Counted from the first letter of the stretch, positions 26,976 to 36,799 are shown. The stretch is 51,383 nt of DNA from an uncultured Oscillospiraceae bacterium (GCA_900763705.1 CAAFLG010000051.1:1-51383), one strand, 5' to 3'. Numbers and translations are program-made. Notes: generated by a model from the letters alone, not told the origin.

Positions 26976-29927
26976 ATGTCTGAAAAAATGTATCCCATCC
27001 CGTTCGATTCTTTGATGAACTGGGTGACGAGCGAATACGCGCAGTGCGGCGACGTGTTCGGCGTTCATAAGCACTATCACGCAAGCGGCAAGAGCCTGCC
27101 GATCTTCGGCGAGCGCATCGAAACACCGTTTGGCCCCGCCGCCGGCCCCAACAGCCAGCTTGCGCAGAATATCATCGCGGCCTATGCCGCCGGCGCGCGC
27201 TTTTTCGAGGTCAAGACCGTGCAGAAGATGGACGGTGCGGAGCTTGCCGCCTGTGTCCCCCGCCCCTGCATCCTCGCCGCTGACGAGGGCTACAACCAGG
27301 AGTGGTCGACCGAGCTGACCGTGCAGCAGGCACAGGATGAGTACATTAAGGCCTGGTGCGCGCTCAAGATCATGAGCAAGGTCTACGGCTTCGGCGATCC
27401 CGACGGGTTCGTGTTCAATATGTCCGTCGGCTACGACCTAGACGGCATCAAGGGCCGCAAGGTCAACACCTACATCAATAACATGATGGACGCGGGCAAG
27501 ACCGCGCAGTTCAAGGAATGTAAAAAAGTCCTGACCGAGCTCTTCCCCGAGGAAAAGGACTTCATCGCCTCGATCTCCCCCAATGTTTCCCGCTCCGTTA
27601 CGCTCTCCACGCTCCACGGCTGCCCGCCGCAGGAGATCGAGCGCATCGCAAGCTATCTTCTCAAGGAAAAGCACCTGCACACCTTCGTCAAGTGCAACCC
27701 AACGATTCTCGGCTACAAGACCGCGCGCAGCATCCTCGATTCCATGGGCTATGACTACATCGTTTTCGACGAGCACCACTTCAACGAAGACCTCCAGTGG
27801 GAGGACGCCGTGCCGATGTTCGAGCGGCTGCAGAAGCTCGCCGACAAGCAGGGGCTTGAGTTCGGCCTCAAGCTCTCCAACACCTTCCCCGTCGACACGA
27901 CGCGCGGCGAGCTTCCCAACGAGGAAATGTACATGTCCGGCCGCAGCCTCTTCCCACTGACGATTGAGATGTGCAATCGCATCTCCCGCCAGTTTGGCGG
28001 CAAGATGCGCATTTCGTTCGCCGGCGGCGCGGACTACTTCAACTGCGACAAGCTCTTTGCCGCGGGCATCTGGCCCATCACCGTTGCCACCACCATCTTG
28101 AAGCCCGGCGGCTACAACCGCCTGCACCAGATGGTCGAAAAGGTCGAGGATATGCCCTACCGCGCATTTTCCGGCAACGACCCCGCCGCGATCTCCGACC
28201 TTGCTGCCTCCGCGCTGCACGACTTCCACCATCTCAAAGCCATCAAGCCGCTCCCCTCGCGCAAAAAAGATGAACAGGTGCCGCTGCTCGACTGCTTTAC
28301 CGCGCCCTGCAAGGGCGGCTGCCCCATCGAGCAGGACATTCCCGAATATCTTGAGCTCTGCCGCAAGGGGCTCTACGGCCCAGCACTGAAGCTCATCACC
28401 GAGAAGAACGCCCTGCCGTTTATCACCGGCACCATCTGCGCGCACCGCTGCCAGGGCAAGTGCTCGCGCAACTTCTACGAGGAGTCCGTCCACATCCGCG
28501 AGACGAAGCTTCTTGCCGCGGAAAAGGGCTACAACACCTTGATGGCCTCCCTCCGTATGCCTGAGCCGGTCGAAGATAAAAAGGTCGCCATCGTCGGCGG
28601 CGGCCCGACCGGTATCGCCGCGGCGTACTTCCTCGGCCGCGAGGGTGTGCCCACCACGATCTTTGAGCGTGAGCGCAAGCTCGGCGGCGTGCCGCGCTAT
28701 GTCATCCCCGCCTTCCGCATCAGCGACGAGGCCATCGACAAGGACGTCGCGTTCATGGAGCGCTACGGCGTGGAGGTAAAGCTCGGCAAGCCCGCTCCCT
28801 CCGTTGAGCAGCTCAAGAAGATGGGCTACACGCACATCTTAATGGCCACCGGCGCGTGGAAGCCCGGCAAGCTCGACATCGAGGGCAACGTGCAGGGCGT
28901 GATCGAGTGGATGAAGCGCATGAAAAAGCAGGTCAAGCCCTGCCTGAGCGGCAACATCGTCGTTGTCGGCGCGGGCAACACCGCCATGGACGCCGCGCGC
29001 GTTGCCAAGCGCATGGGTGCGCATGCGACCATCCTCTACCGCCGCACGAAGAAATTCATGCCCGCCGACGAGCACGAGTTACAGCTCGCCATCGCGGACG
29101 GCGTGGAGTTTGTTGAGCTGGCCGCGCCCGTCAAGCAGAGCCGCGGCAAGCTCCTGTGCGATAAGATGATCCTCGGCGAGCCGGACGAGAGCGGCCGCCG
29201 CAGCCCCGTCAAATCCGGCGAGCAGTTCACCATTCCCTGCGACATGGTCATCTCCGCCGTCGGCGAGCAGGTCGACGCTGAGCTGATGGCCGCAAACGGC
29301 ATCGAGATGGAGCGTAAGGGCCCTGCGTTCGAGACGAACATCCCCGGCGTGTACTGTGCGGGCGACGCGCACCGTGGTCCCGCCACCGTGGTCGAGGGCA
29401 TTGCCGACGCCGCGCGCTTTGCCGAGATCGTCATCGGCCACCCTCACGTTTACGACATTCCCGCCGAGGCCGACGTGACCGAGTTCGACGCGCAGAGCAA
29501 GAAGGGCGTGCTCTCCATGGCGAGCAAATGCGTCTGCGACGGCGAGCGCTGCCTGCAATGCTCCACCGTGTGCGAAAACTGCGTCGATTCCTGCCCGAAC
29601 CGCGCGAACGTCGTCATCAAAATGGCCGACGGCTCGCACGAGATCGTCCACGTCGACAAGATGTGCAACGAGTGCGGCAACTGCACGCAGTTCTGCCCCT
29701 ACGCAAGCGAACCCTGCCACGACAAGTTCACGCTCTTCGATACGCGCGAGGATATGGACGAGAGCGAGAACTACGGCGTGCTCTTCGAGGACGACGATAT
29801 GGTCCGCCTGCGCTACGAGGACGGCGTGAAGGAATACGACTTGGCCTCCTGCGACAACGATCTCCCTGTCGAGCTGGAGGCGCTCATCCTCACCGTGCGC
29901 GATAAGTACAGCTATCTCTACCTGTAA
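26976..29927 (+). CDS. ygfK: YgfK-type iron-sulfur flavoprotein oxidoreductase
   Basis: A 983-residue protein (Escherichia coli YgfK has 1032). The N-terminal 420 residues resemble a dihydroorotate dehydrogenase-like barrel (TPFGPAAGPNSQLAQN). A GltD-like cysteine-rich segment follows (CFTAPCKGGCPIEQDI, CAHRCQGKCSR), then FAD and NAD folds (VGGGPTGIAAAYF, VVGAGNTAMDAARV). Two ferredoxin-type clusters close it (CLQCSTVCENCVDSCP, CNECGNCTQFCP). Annotated elsewhere as a putative selenate reductase subunit, but the gene is a marker of the urate/purine module, where it probably moves electrons. ATG at 26976 follows AAAGGAG. Confidence 0.93.
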   Translation: MSEKMYPIPFDSLMNWVTSEYAQCGDVFGVHKHYHASGKSLPIFGERIETPFGPAAGPNSQLAQNIIAAYAAGARFFEVKTVQKMDGAELAACVPRPCILAADEGYNQEWSTELTVQQAQDEYIKAWCALKIMSKVYGFGDPDGFVFNMSVGYDLDGIKGRKVNTYINNMMDAGKTAQFKECKKVLTELFPEEKDFIASISPNVSRSVTLSTLHGCPPQEIERIASYLLKEKHLHTFVKCNPTILGYKTARSILDSMGYDYIVFDEHHFNEDLQWEDAVPMFERLQKLADKQGLEFGLKLSNTFPVDTTRGELPNEEMYMSGRSLFPLTIEMCNRISRQFGGKMRISFAGGADYFNCDKLFAAGIWPITVATTILKPGGYNRLHQMVEKVEDMPYRAFSGNDPAAISDLAASALHDFHHLKAIKPLPSRKKDEQVPLLDCFTAPCKGGCPIEQDIPEYLELCRKGLYGPALKLITEKNALPFITGTICAHRCQGKCSRNFYEESVHIRETKLLAAEKGYNTLMASLRMPEPVEDKKVAIVGGGPTGIAAAYFLGREGVPTTIFERERKLGGVPRYVIPAFRISDEAIDKDVAFMERYGVEVKLGKPAPSVEQLKKMGYTHILMATGAWKPGKLDIEGNVQGVIEWMKRMKKQVKPCLSGNIVVVGAGNTAMDAARVAKRMGAHATILYRRTKKFMPADEHELQLAIADGVEFVELAAPVKQSRGKLLCDKMILGEPDESGRRSPVKSGEQFTIPCDMVISAVGEQVDAELMAANGIEMERKGPAFETNIPGVYCAGDAHRGPATVVEGIADAARFAEIVIGHPHVYDIPAEADVTEFDAQSKKGVLSMASKCVCDGERCLQCSTVCENCVDSCPNRANVVIKMADGSHEIVHVDKMCNECGNCTQFCPYASEPCHDKFTLFDTREDMDESENYGVLFEDDDMVRLRYEDGVKEYDLASCDNDLPVELEALILTVRDKYSYLYL

Positions 29928-29941
29928 GCAAAGCGAAAAAC

Positions 29942-29972
29942 GAGGGAGCCGGGGCGATGCCCCGGCTCCCTC
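29942..29972 (+). terminator. ygfK hairpin terminator
   Basis: GAGGGAGCCGGGGC-GAT-GCCCCGGCTCCCTC, a perfect 14-pair stem followed by TTCC. Confidence 0.75.
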
Positions 29973-29987
29973 TTCCCTGTTGGACGC

Positions 29988-30020
29988 AAAAAAGAGCGCT
30001 GCTTGAAGCAGCGCTCTTTT
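29988..30020. terminator. Bidirectional terminator before the nucleotidase gene
   Basis: AAAAGAGCGCTGC-TTGAA-GCAGCGCTCTTTT, perfect stem with A and T runs at the ends. It serves the leftward nucleotidase gene and backs up the ygfK hairpin. Confidence 0.85.
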
Positions 30021-30039
30021 CGCTGTATTGTGCTTCGCC

Positions 30040-32208
30040 TTACTTCTCGATCAGGTTCAGCTGATAGATGATCTTGGCGATCTGCGCGCGGGTCAGGGAC
30101 GCGGCAGGCTCGAAGGTGGTCTCGGTCATGCCGTTGATGACCTTCGCGTCGACGAGCGCCATGACGTAACCGTCGGTGCAGTCGGTGAACTTGCTCTCGG
30201 TCTTGGACTCGGCAAGCTTGTTGAGCTTGGCAGCGACCTGGCAGAACTCGAGGCGGGAGATGTCCTTCGCGCCGTCGAGGTCGGCGGCAACGAGGCCCAG
30301 CTCAGCAGCCTTGGCGATGGTGTTCTTGCTCCAGTCGGCGCCGGTAGCGTCCGCAGCCTTGAGATCGCCGTGGCTGACGAGCAGGAGCTTGAGCGCGGCC
30401 GCCCAGGACAGCTTGGCGTCGGGCGTGTAGGTGGTGGCGGAGGTGCCGTTGATGATGCCGTCATTGTAGAGGTCGATGACATACTTGCCAAACCAGGAGG
30501 AAACCTTGACATCCTTGAACGGGTTCATCAGGATGCGGCCCTGAGGCGCGGCATAACCGGTGACCTTGCCGTCCTTGAAGGACTGGACATAGTTTGCAAG
30601 GACCATATAATCCTCGGAAACATAGTCGAGCACATTGACGGCACCGTCAAACATATTGAAGCCGTCACCCAGGTTACGCAGGGTATAGTTGTAACCGGCC
30701 ATGTTGTACTTGGCATCTGTCTTGAGCGCCTCGTATTCACCGGTCTCTTTATTGAGTATCTGAACGTCCGTCACACGGTAATCACCGGTGGGGCCGCCGG
30801 TCCAAACGCCCTTTTCATCTTTCTGGACAGTAGAGGGAATGGCAGTGTTGACCGTGTACTTCACGCCGGAGACCTGCAGGAAGCCGCCGCACTCATTGGG
30901 AACATCCTTGGCACCCCATTCCAGTGCGTCGAGCACCTGCTGGCCGGTAACCGTGATCAGGCAGGCAACATTACCGAAGGTATGGATCTCCTTGCAGGTC
31001 TTGTAGGTAACATCACCGGCAGGAGTAACCGAATTACGGATGCCGCCGCCGTTCATCGCGGCAAGGTCCACATCCATATCCATATTGTCGAACAGGTAAT
31101 AAAGCGCATCCGCGCAGAAGTCACCCGTGTTGGTCTCCTGCTTACGCACGAGGCGGGTCGTGCCGTCTTCCGCATAGTTCTTCATCGCATCAGCAAAGGA
31201 GCCGAGCTTGACGCCGAGCTTCTGATCGACCTCGGCAATCCACTTATCCTCAATCTCCTTGACATCGGCATCGGGGGTAACATCGGCCAGATTCTCAGCC
31301 TTGAGAAGCTTGGTGGTGATCTTGCCGTCCTTGGTGATGGTCATCTGACCGAGCGCTGCAAAATAGGAGCCGGTCTGAGTCAGAATGACGGTCTTGCCGT
31401 CCTTGTCCTTGACTTCCTTCATTTCAACAGTGCTGTGAGAGTGGCCGTCAATGAACGCGCTCAGGCCGCTGACGTTCGCGATCACGTCCTCGGAGTTCCA
31501 GGGATCGGATGCCGGATCGTCGCCGAGGTGGCCGAGAGCGATGACATAGTCTGCCTCCTTGGCAGCCGCATCAACGGCCTTCTGAACAGCCTCATAGAGA
31601 GCCTTGCCGTCCGTGCCGCCGGCGATACCGTAGATGTACTCGCCCTTCTCATTCTGGAAGTAGGCAGGCGTGGACTTGGTGAAGGATTCAGGCGTGGTGA
31701 TGCCAACAAAGGCGATCTTCATGCCACCGACCTCGAAAACCTTGTACGCGTCGAGGACCAGATCACCGGCAACACCGTCTTTTTCATGATAGAAATTGCA
31801 GGAAACATAGGGGACCTTGCCCTTGGTCATCACTTCGAGCGCACGGGCCATGCCATAGTCGAATTCGTGGTTGCCGACGGTCGCCAAATCGTAACCGGCA
31901 GCCTCCATCAGCTTGACGATCGCAGCTCCCTTATCCATGGAACCGTAAGCGGTACCCTGAATGTGGTCACCGGCGTCGACCAGCAGGACATCCTTGAAGC
32001 TGTCCTTATAGGACGCGACCGTGGAATACTTGATATCCTTGGTCACGTAGGTATGGACATCGTTACTGTAAAGCACTGTAACGTCGCCCATCGTGGTTTC
32101 GGCAGTCGTGGTCGCTGCCGCGTCTGCCGTGTCCTCGATCGCAAAGCCGGTCACAGTCAGGCTGAGAACCATCGCCATTGCGAGCAGAACGGATAGGAAC
32201 TTACGCAT
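30040..32208 (-). CDS. Surface-anchored 5'-nucleotidase/metallophosphoesterase with SLH domains
   Basis: A 722-residue exported protein. Residues 1-24 are a signal peptide. The metallophosphoesterase motifs follow in order: NDVHT, GDHIQG, GNHEFDYG and HSHS. A 5'-nucleotidase C-terminal domain (NGGGIRNSV, about 350) comes next. The last 190 residues hold three S-layer homology repeats (FKDVKVSSWFGKYV near 525, FTDCTDGYVMALVDA near 660), which tie it to the cell wall. It would release nucleosides from nucleotides outside the cell. It is convergent with ygfK and divergent from hyuA, so sits inside the purine region. ATG at 32208 follows AGGAGG. Confidence 0.9.
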   Translation of the reverse strand: MRKFLSVLLAMAMVLSLTVTGFAIEDTADAAATTTAETTMGDVTVLYSNDVHTYVTKDIKYSTVASYKDSFKDVLLVDAGDHIQGTAYGSMDKGAAIVKLMEAAGYDLATVGNHEFDYGMARALEVMTKGKVPYVSCNFYHEKDGVAGDLVLDAYKVFEVGGMKIAFVGITTPESFTKSTPAYFQNEKGEYIYGIAGGTDGKALYEAVQKAVDAAAKEADYVIALGHLGDDPASDPWNSEDVIANVSGLSAFIDGHSHSTVEMKEVKDKDGKTVILTQTGSYFAALGQMTITKDGKITTKLLKAENLADVTPDADVKEIEDKWIAEVDQKLGVKLGSFADAMKNYAEDGTTRLVRKQETNTGDFCADALYYLFDNMDMDVDLAAMNGGGIRNSVTPAGDVTYKTCKEIHTFGNVACLITVTGQQVLDALEWGAKDVPNECGGFLQVSGVKYTVNTAIPSTVQKDEKGVWTGGPTGDYRVTDVQILNKETGEYEALKTDAKYNMAGYNYTLRNLGDGFNMFDGAVNVLDYVSEDYMVLANYVQSFKDGKVTGYAAPQGRILMNPFKDVKVSSWFGKYVIDLYNDGIINGTSATTYTPDAKLSWAAALKLLLVSHGDLKAADATGADWSKNTIAKAAELGLVAADLDGAKDISRLEFCQVAAKLNKLAESKTESKFTDCTDGYVMALVDAKVINGMTETTFEPAASLTRAQIAKIIYQLNLIEK

Positions 32209-32519
32209 AGTGTTTTCCTCCTCTTTATTCATTCCGCGTTTTTCCGTCCTCTGCCTTGACGCACAGTCTCTTTCACATTGTATCTCTCATCAATGTGCGC
32301 CGGAAAAAATCGGCATTTGGACAGAGAAAAGCAGAATGTAGTATGATTTTATTGTACCGCGCAAGTAGATTTTTCTCAATACGGCATTTCTCCAAATTTA
32401 TGTAAAAATTCTTGACGTATCGTACATTTTTTCTGCTATCTATAGAATTTTGCGAAGAAATATGCTATGCTGTCCTTAATTTGGAACGGTATTTTTATCG
32501 TGGATAAGGAGGTCTTTCC
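32209..32519. promoter_or_regulatory. Divergent promoter region of nucleotidase gene and hyuA
   Basis: About 310 bases without a gene. Leftward promoter: TTGAGA (32379-32374), 17-base spacer, TACAAT (32356-32351). Rightward promoter: TTGACG (32412-32417) and an extended -10 TGC-TATCTA (32434-32442). The stretch between is AT-rich (CAAATTTATGTAAAAATT). Confidence 0.6.
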
Positions 32520-33902
32520 ATGAAAACTCTGCTTCGAGGCGGCTTTGTTGTCAGCGGCCGTGGCTGCCGCCGCGCCGATGTGCTCATCGACGGCGAGAAG
32601 ATCGAACGCGTCGGCCACATCCCGCCCGCGCTCGCCGCGCAGAGCGAGGTCGTCGATGTGACGGGCTGCACACTCTTCCCCGGCTTTATCGACGCGCACA
32701 CGCACTTCGACCTCGACGTATGCAACACGACGACGGCCGATGACTTTGAAAGCGGCAGCAAAAGCGCCATCCGCGGCGGCACGACGACGGTCATCGACTT
32801 CGCCTGCCCCAATAAAGGGGAATCCCTTGCCTATGGGCTTGATCTCTGGCACAAAAAGGCCGACGGCAAGTGCTACTGCGACTACGGCTTCCATATGACC
32901 ATCGACGACTGGAACGAGAGCATCGAGTCTGAGCTCGACGCGATGATCGAAGCCGGTATCACCTCGTTCAAGATGTATCTCACCTATCCCGCCATGATGA
33001 TCGGCGACGGCGCGGTGTACCGCGCGCTCAAGGCGCTGAAAAGCCGCGGCGGCATCGCGGGCGTGCACTGCGAGAACGCGGGCGTGATCGACGCGCGCAT
33101 CGCAGAGCTCAAGGCGAGCGGTCTTGGCGCGGATGTGGTGTCGCATCCCGTCTCGCGCCCCGATTACCTTGAGGCCGAGGCTGTTTCGCGTCTGCTGCGC
33201 ATCGCGCAGGCGGCCGACGCGCCCGTCATCATCGTCCACACGACGAACCGTGCTTCTCTTGACGAGATCGCCGCGGCGCGCCGCCGCGGACAGACCGTGT
33301 ATGTTGAGACCTGCCCGCAGTATCTGGCGCTTGACGACGGCGTTTACTATGACCCCGACTTTTCCGCCGCCGCGCGCTATGTCTGCGCGCCGCCCATCCG
33401 CTCGCAGGAGGACAGTGAAGCGCTCTGGAAGGCGCTGCGCCGCGGCGAGGTGCAGACCATCTCGACCGACCACTGCTCGTTCACGCTCGAGCAGAAGGAC
33501 ATGGGCCGCGACGACTTTACGAAGATCCCCGGCGGTCTTCCCGGCGTCGAAACGCGCGGCGAGGTCATATACACCATTGCAGAAAACGAGAATAAGCTCT
33601 CGCTCGCCGGCGTCTGCCGCGCGCTGAGCGAAAATCCCGCCAAGCTCTACGGTCTCTTCCCCCGCAAGGGCGTGATCGCCCCGGGGAGCGACGCCGATAT
33701 CGTCGTTTACGACCCCGGCGCAAGCCATGTGCTGCACGGGTCGGAGCTTCTCTCCAAGGCTGGCTACACGCCGTTTGAGGGCTTCCGCACAAACGGCGGC
33801 GTATCGAAGGTGTATCTGCGCGGCGAATTGCAGGTGGACAGCGGAAAGGTCGTCGGCGGCAAGCGCGGCGAATATCTAATGCGCGGCAAATGCGCACTGT
33901 GA
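32520..33902 (+). CDS. hyuA: Dihydropyrimidinase/hydantoinase family ring-opening enzyme
   Basis: A 460-residue cyclic amidohydrolase. Metal ligands H60 and H62 are in DAHTHFD, K151 (ITSFKMYLTYP) is the expected carboxylated lysine, and HCEN near 184 and HTTN near 240 supply further ligands, with the Asp in TDHCSF near 318. HyuA-type proteins in the urate/purine module open cyclic ureide or hydantoin-like rings. ATG at 32520 has AAGGAGG upstream. Downstream is an unrelated membrane protein, so it appears nearly monocistronic. Confidence 0.92.
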   Translation: MKTLLRGGFVVSGRGCRRADVLIDGEKIERVGHIPPALAAQSEVVDVTGCTLFPGFIDAHTHFDLDVCNTTTADDFESGSKSAIRGGTTTVIDFACPNKGESLAYGLDLWHKKADGKCYCDYGFHMTIDDWNESIESELDAMIEAGITSFKMYLTYPAMMIGDGAVYRALKALKSRGGIAGVHCENAGVIDARIAELKASGLGADVVSHPVSRPDYLEAEAVSRLLRIAQAADAPVIIVHTTNRASLDEIAAARRRGQTVYVETCPQYLALDDGVYYDPDFSAAARYVCAPPIRSQEDSEALWKALRRGEVQTISTDHCSFTLEQKDMGRDDFTKIPGGLPGVETRGEVIYTIAENENKLSLAGVCRALSENPAKLYGLFPRKGVIAPGSDADIVVYDPGASHVLHGSELLSKAGYTPFEGFRTNGGVSKVYLRGELQVDSGKVVGGKRGEYLMRGKCAL

Positions 33903-33915
33903 GGTAAATCGATCC

Positions 33916-34404
33916 ATGGACTTAAAACAAATGCTGTTTGCGCAGTTTCCTGCGTTTTTTCTGCTGAGTATCCTGTTTTTGATCGCGCATCTGCGCGTGC
34001 GCAAGCGCAGCGCCGTCAAGTCGGTGCTGTGGGTGCTGCTCTTCGGCGCGGCGCTCGCGGTCTCCATCCTCTTCTGCTTCCTCGGGATGCAGGCAAAGTA
34101 CTGGACGGTGAAGACGCTCTTCGAGCTCAAGTTCTGGAGCTGGTTCGGCATTTTCCTTGTGGTGCTCATTCTCGCGCTGCGGCTTATCTTCAAGCTGCAA
34201 AACAAGCACGCCCAGCACATGGTCGAAAAAGAGCGCACGAAGGCAGAAAAGGAGCGTGAGCAGGCCGTTGCACAGGCGCGCGAGGAGGGCCGCGCTGAGG
34301 CACTCTCTTGCGCGGAGAGCGCGCAGGCTGCTCCCGCGCCCGAGTCCGCTTCCGGCGCTGCGCAGGATGCGCCGTCCATCGAAAACGCGGAAAAGGAGGG
34401 CTGA
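33916..34404 (+). CDS. Small membrane protein with C-terminal coiled coil
   Basis: A 162-residue protein with three hydrophobic segments (about 8-26, 37-57, 74-93), then a charged coiled coil (VEKERTKAEKEREQAVAQA) and an Ala/Glu-rich tail. I do not recognise it. It starts 14 bases after hyuA and its stop is two bases before the next start, so all three may share a transcript, though no purine function is suggested. Confidence 0.65.
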   Translation: MDLKQMLFAQFPAFFLLSILFLIAHLRVRKRSAVKSVLWVLLFGAALAVSILFCFLGMQAKYWTVKTLFELKFWSWFGIFLVVLILALRLIFKLQNKHAQHMVEKERTKAEKEREQAVAQAREEGRAEALSCAESAQAAPAPESASGAAQDAPSIENAEKEG

Positions 34405-34406
34405 GT

Positions 34407-35465
34407 ATGCCTCCGGAGCATCCCGCGCCGCGGCGCGTGATCTATTTTGACGTTCTTCGCGTGCTGGCAACCTTCGCCGTCATCGTGCTGCATCTCTCCG
34501 CGCAGCACTGGGCGGACACGGATGTTTTCTCAAATGCATGGCTGGCATTTAACCTTTACGGCGGTATTGTTCGCTGGTCGGTCCCCATCTTTGTGATGAT
34601 CAGCGGCGCGCTGTTTCTCGGGCGGGACACCGATATCCATACCATCCTCAAAAAGAACGTCGCACGCATCGCCACGGTCTTTCTCTCCTGGTCGGGCTGC
34701 TACGCGCTCGTCGACCTCGTCTTTCGCCACGCGCCGCTTTCGGTCGTATTTTCGCAGTTCATCACGGGGCATTATCACCTCTGGTTTCTCTACATGATCG
34801 TGGGGCTGTATCTGCTCATCCCGCTGCTGCGGCCGATCGTAAAAAGTGAGTCGCTCACGCGCTACTTTCTGCTGCTCGCTTTAATCTTCACCTTTCTTCT
34901 CCCCCAGCTTGCCCTGTTCACCTCCTTCGTTTCGCATCAGGTAAGCGCGGTCATCAATACCGTCATCATGTACTCCTACTGCTTTTTCCCGCTCGGCTTC
35001 ACCGTTTACTTTGTCGGCGGGTACTATCTCAGCCGCAGGAGCTTCAGCCGCAGAGAGGAGATCGTTCTCTATTGCGCCGGCATTGCCGCCCTTCTCTTCT
35101 CCATCATTGCTCCCGCCGCTCTCTCCAGAGCGCAGGGCGCGGCAAACCCCACCTTTTATAGCTACAACGACCTCAACGTTCTCTGCACGAGTGTGCCGAT
35201 CTTCGTCTTTGCCAAGCAGCACCTTGTTTTCCCGCGCATGGGCGAGCGGGCGTACGCCCTTCTCCGCAAAATGTCGAAATGCAGCTTCGGCGTGTATCTC
35301 GTTCATCCCATGGTCATCGAGCTATTGCAGCATTTCGGCATCGATACCTTTTCCTGCAACGCCTTTTTCTCCGTGCCGCTGCTCGCGATTTTCGTGTTCT
35401 CAGCTTCCACAGCGATCTCCGCCCTGCTGAACTGCGTCCCTATCATAAATAAGCACTTTGTATAA
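34407..35465 (+). CDS. Acyltransferase 3 family membrane protein
   Basis: A 352-residue protein with about ten membrane helices. The family opening is present (IYFDVLRVLATFAVIVLH, residues 12-29), with the catalytic His within it, and HLWFLYMIVGLYLLIPLLRP near 122. Acyltransferase-3 proteins acetylate surface polysaccharides or small molecules. ATG at 34407 follows AAGGAGG, three bases after the previous stop codon. Substrate unknown. Confidence 0.85.
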   Translation: MPPEHPAPRRVIYFDVLRVLATFAVIVLHLSAQHWADTDVFSNAWLAFNLYGGIVRWSVPIFVMISGALFLGRDTDIHTILKKNVARIATVFLSWSGCYALVDLVFRHAPLSVVFSQFITGHYHLWFLYMIVGLYLLIPLLRPIVKSESLTRYFLLLALIFTFLLPQLALFTSFVSHQVSAVINTVIMYSYCFFPLGFTVYFVGGYYLSRRSFSRREEIVLYCAGIAALLFSIIAPAALSRAQGAANPTFYSYNDLNVLCTSVPIFVFAKQHLVFPRMGERAYALLRKMSKCSFGVYLVHPMVIELLQHFGIDTFSCNAFFSVPLLAIFVFSASTAISALLNCVPIINKHFV

Positions 35466-35505
35466 AAAAGAGCCCCGCGAACCTTCACGGGGCTCTTCTT
35501 TTTCT
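35465..35505. terminator. Bidirectional intrinsic terminator
   Basis: AAGAGCCCCG pairs with CGGGGCTCTT around a ten-base loop, with A run before and CTTTTTC after. Confidence 0.8.
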
Positions 35506-35506
35506 G

Positions 35507-36751
35507 TTATGCCTCGGTCTTGATGCCGCGCTTGTCGAATTCCTCGACCAGCAGGTCAAGGTCGTTCGGCAGGCTCATCGGCTCGCCGCAGAACTTGATG
35601 GCGTTGGCCACATCCTTGAGGCCATTGCCCGTCACGACGGAGACGACCGTGTCGTTCTCACCGAGCACGCCCTGCTCGCAGAGCTTTTTCACGCCCGCCG
35701 TACCGGTGACGCCCGCGGGCTCGCCGAAGACGCCGCAGCTCATGCCCAGCAGCTTCTGCGCCGCCATGATCTCCTCGTCCGTCACGTTCACGACGATGCC
35801 ATTCGACTCGCGGATGGCCATGAGCGCCTTATCCGCGTTGCGCGGCACGCCGACAGCGATGGAGTCCGCCAGCGTGTTTTCCTCCATCGGTTCCCAGGGC
35901 TTATCCTCCGCGATGGCACGGTTGATGGGATGGCAGCCCTCCGCCTGCGCGGAAATGAGGCGCGGGAGCTTATCGATGAGGCCGATGGCATAGAGGTCCT
36001 TGAGGCCCTTCCACACGCCCGCGATGGTGCAGCCGTCGCCGACGGAGATGGCGAGATAATCCGGCATTTTCCAGTCGAGCTGCTCGGCGATCTCGAGCGA
36101 GACGGTCTTCTTTCCCTCGGAAAGATAAGGGTTGATGGCGGCGTTGCGGTTGTACCAGCCCCACTTGTCGATGGCCTTTTTCGAAAGCTCGAAGGTCTCT
36201 TCGTAGTTTCCCTTGACGGAGATGACGTTTGCGCCGAAGGTCATCAGCTGCGCGACCTTGCCCTTGGGCGCGCGCTCGGGAACGAAGATGAAGGTCTTGA
36301 GCCCGGCGGCAGCGGCGTTGCCCGCAAGGGAAGATGCCGCGTTGCCGGTCGACGAGCAGGCGATGATCTTTGCGCCCGCTTCGCCCGCCTTGGCGACCGC
36401 CATGGCAGAGGCACGGTCTTTTAAGGATGCGGTCGGGTTCTGGCCGTCGTCCTTGACCCAAAGATTTTTAAGGCCGAGCATTTTTGCAAGGCGCGGCTCT
36501 TCATAGAGCGGGCTCCAGCCCACGCGCAGGGGCGTGTCGGGCGTCGTTTCCTCCACAGGCAGCAGCTCGCGGTAGCGCCACATGGTATGCGGGCGGGACT
36601 TGAGCTTTTCCTTCGTCAGATTCTTCCTGATGTAGTCGTAATCGTAGATGATATCGAGGATGCCGCCGCATTCACAGGTCGTGAGATCCGGCGTCGCCTC
36701 GTATTCCCTGCCGCACTTGACACAGCGCGCGCATTTGACATTTTTGAGCAT
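35507..36751 (-). CDS. Threonine synthase-like PLP enzyme
   Basis: A 414-residue fold-type II PLP enzyme. The N-terminal CVKC...CECGG resembles the zinc ribbon of class II threonine synthases. The PLP lysine is in NPTASLKDRA (about residue 112), with the phosphate loop SVVTGNGLKD and the STGNAASS substrate loop. Automatic annotation would be threonine synthase, but its partners here are the purine module and a second PLP enzyme, not homoserine kinase or dehydrogenase. A different beta-elimination substrate, such as a diaminopropionate-like product, is possible. ATG at 36751 follows AAGGAGG. Confidence 0.85.
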   Translation of the reverse strand: MLKNVKCARCVKCGREYEATPDLTTCECGGILDIIYDYDYIRKNLTKEKLKSRPHTMWRYRELLPVEETTPDTPLRVGWSPLYEEPRLAKMLGLKNLWVKDDGQNPTASLKDRASAMAVAKAGEAGAKIIACSSTGNAASSLAGNAAAAGLKTFIFVPERAPKGKVAQLMTFGANVISVKGNYEETFELSKKAIDKWGWYNRNAAINPYLSEGKKTVSLEIAEQLDWKMPDYLAISVGDGCTIAGVWKGLKDLYAIGLIDKLPRLISAQAEGCHPINRAIAEDKPWEPMEENTLADSIAVGVPRNADKALMAIRESNGIVVNVTDEEIMAAQKLLGMSCGVFGEPAGVTGTAGVKKLCEQGVLGENDTVVSVVTGNGLKDVANAIKFCGEPMSLPNDLDLLVEEFDKRGIKTEA

Positions 36752-36768
36752 CGTTTCCTCCTTGCTGT

Positions 36769-36799
36769 CAAAAAGGGGCAGGTCGCCCTGCCCCTTTTT
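36769..36799 (-). terminator. Intrinsic terminator inside the PLP gene pair
   Basis: AAAAAGGGGCAG-GTCGCC-CTGCCCCTTTTT, a perfect 12-pair stem with U-run in the leftward direction. It ends 18 bases before the threonine synthase-like start, leaving no space for a promoter after it. Confidence 0.8.

Noticed and set aside
30028..32196. 722-codon open frame antisense to the nucleotidase gene
   Set aside because: It mirrors a GC-rich gene with strong codon bias. The opposite strand has the full set of metallophosphoesterase and SLH motifs, a signal peptide and a ribosome-binding site.
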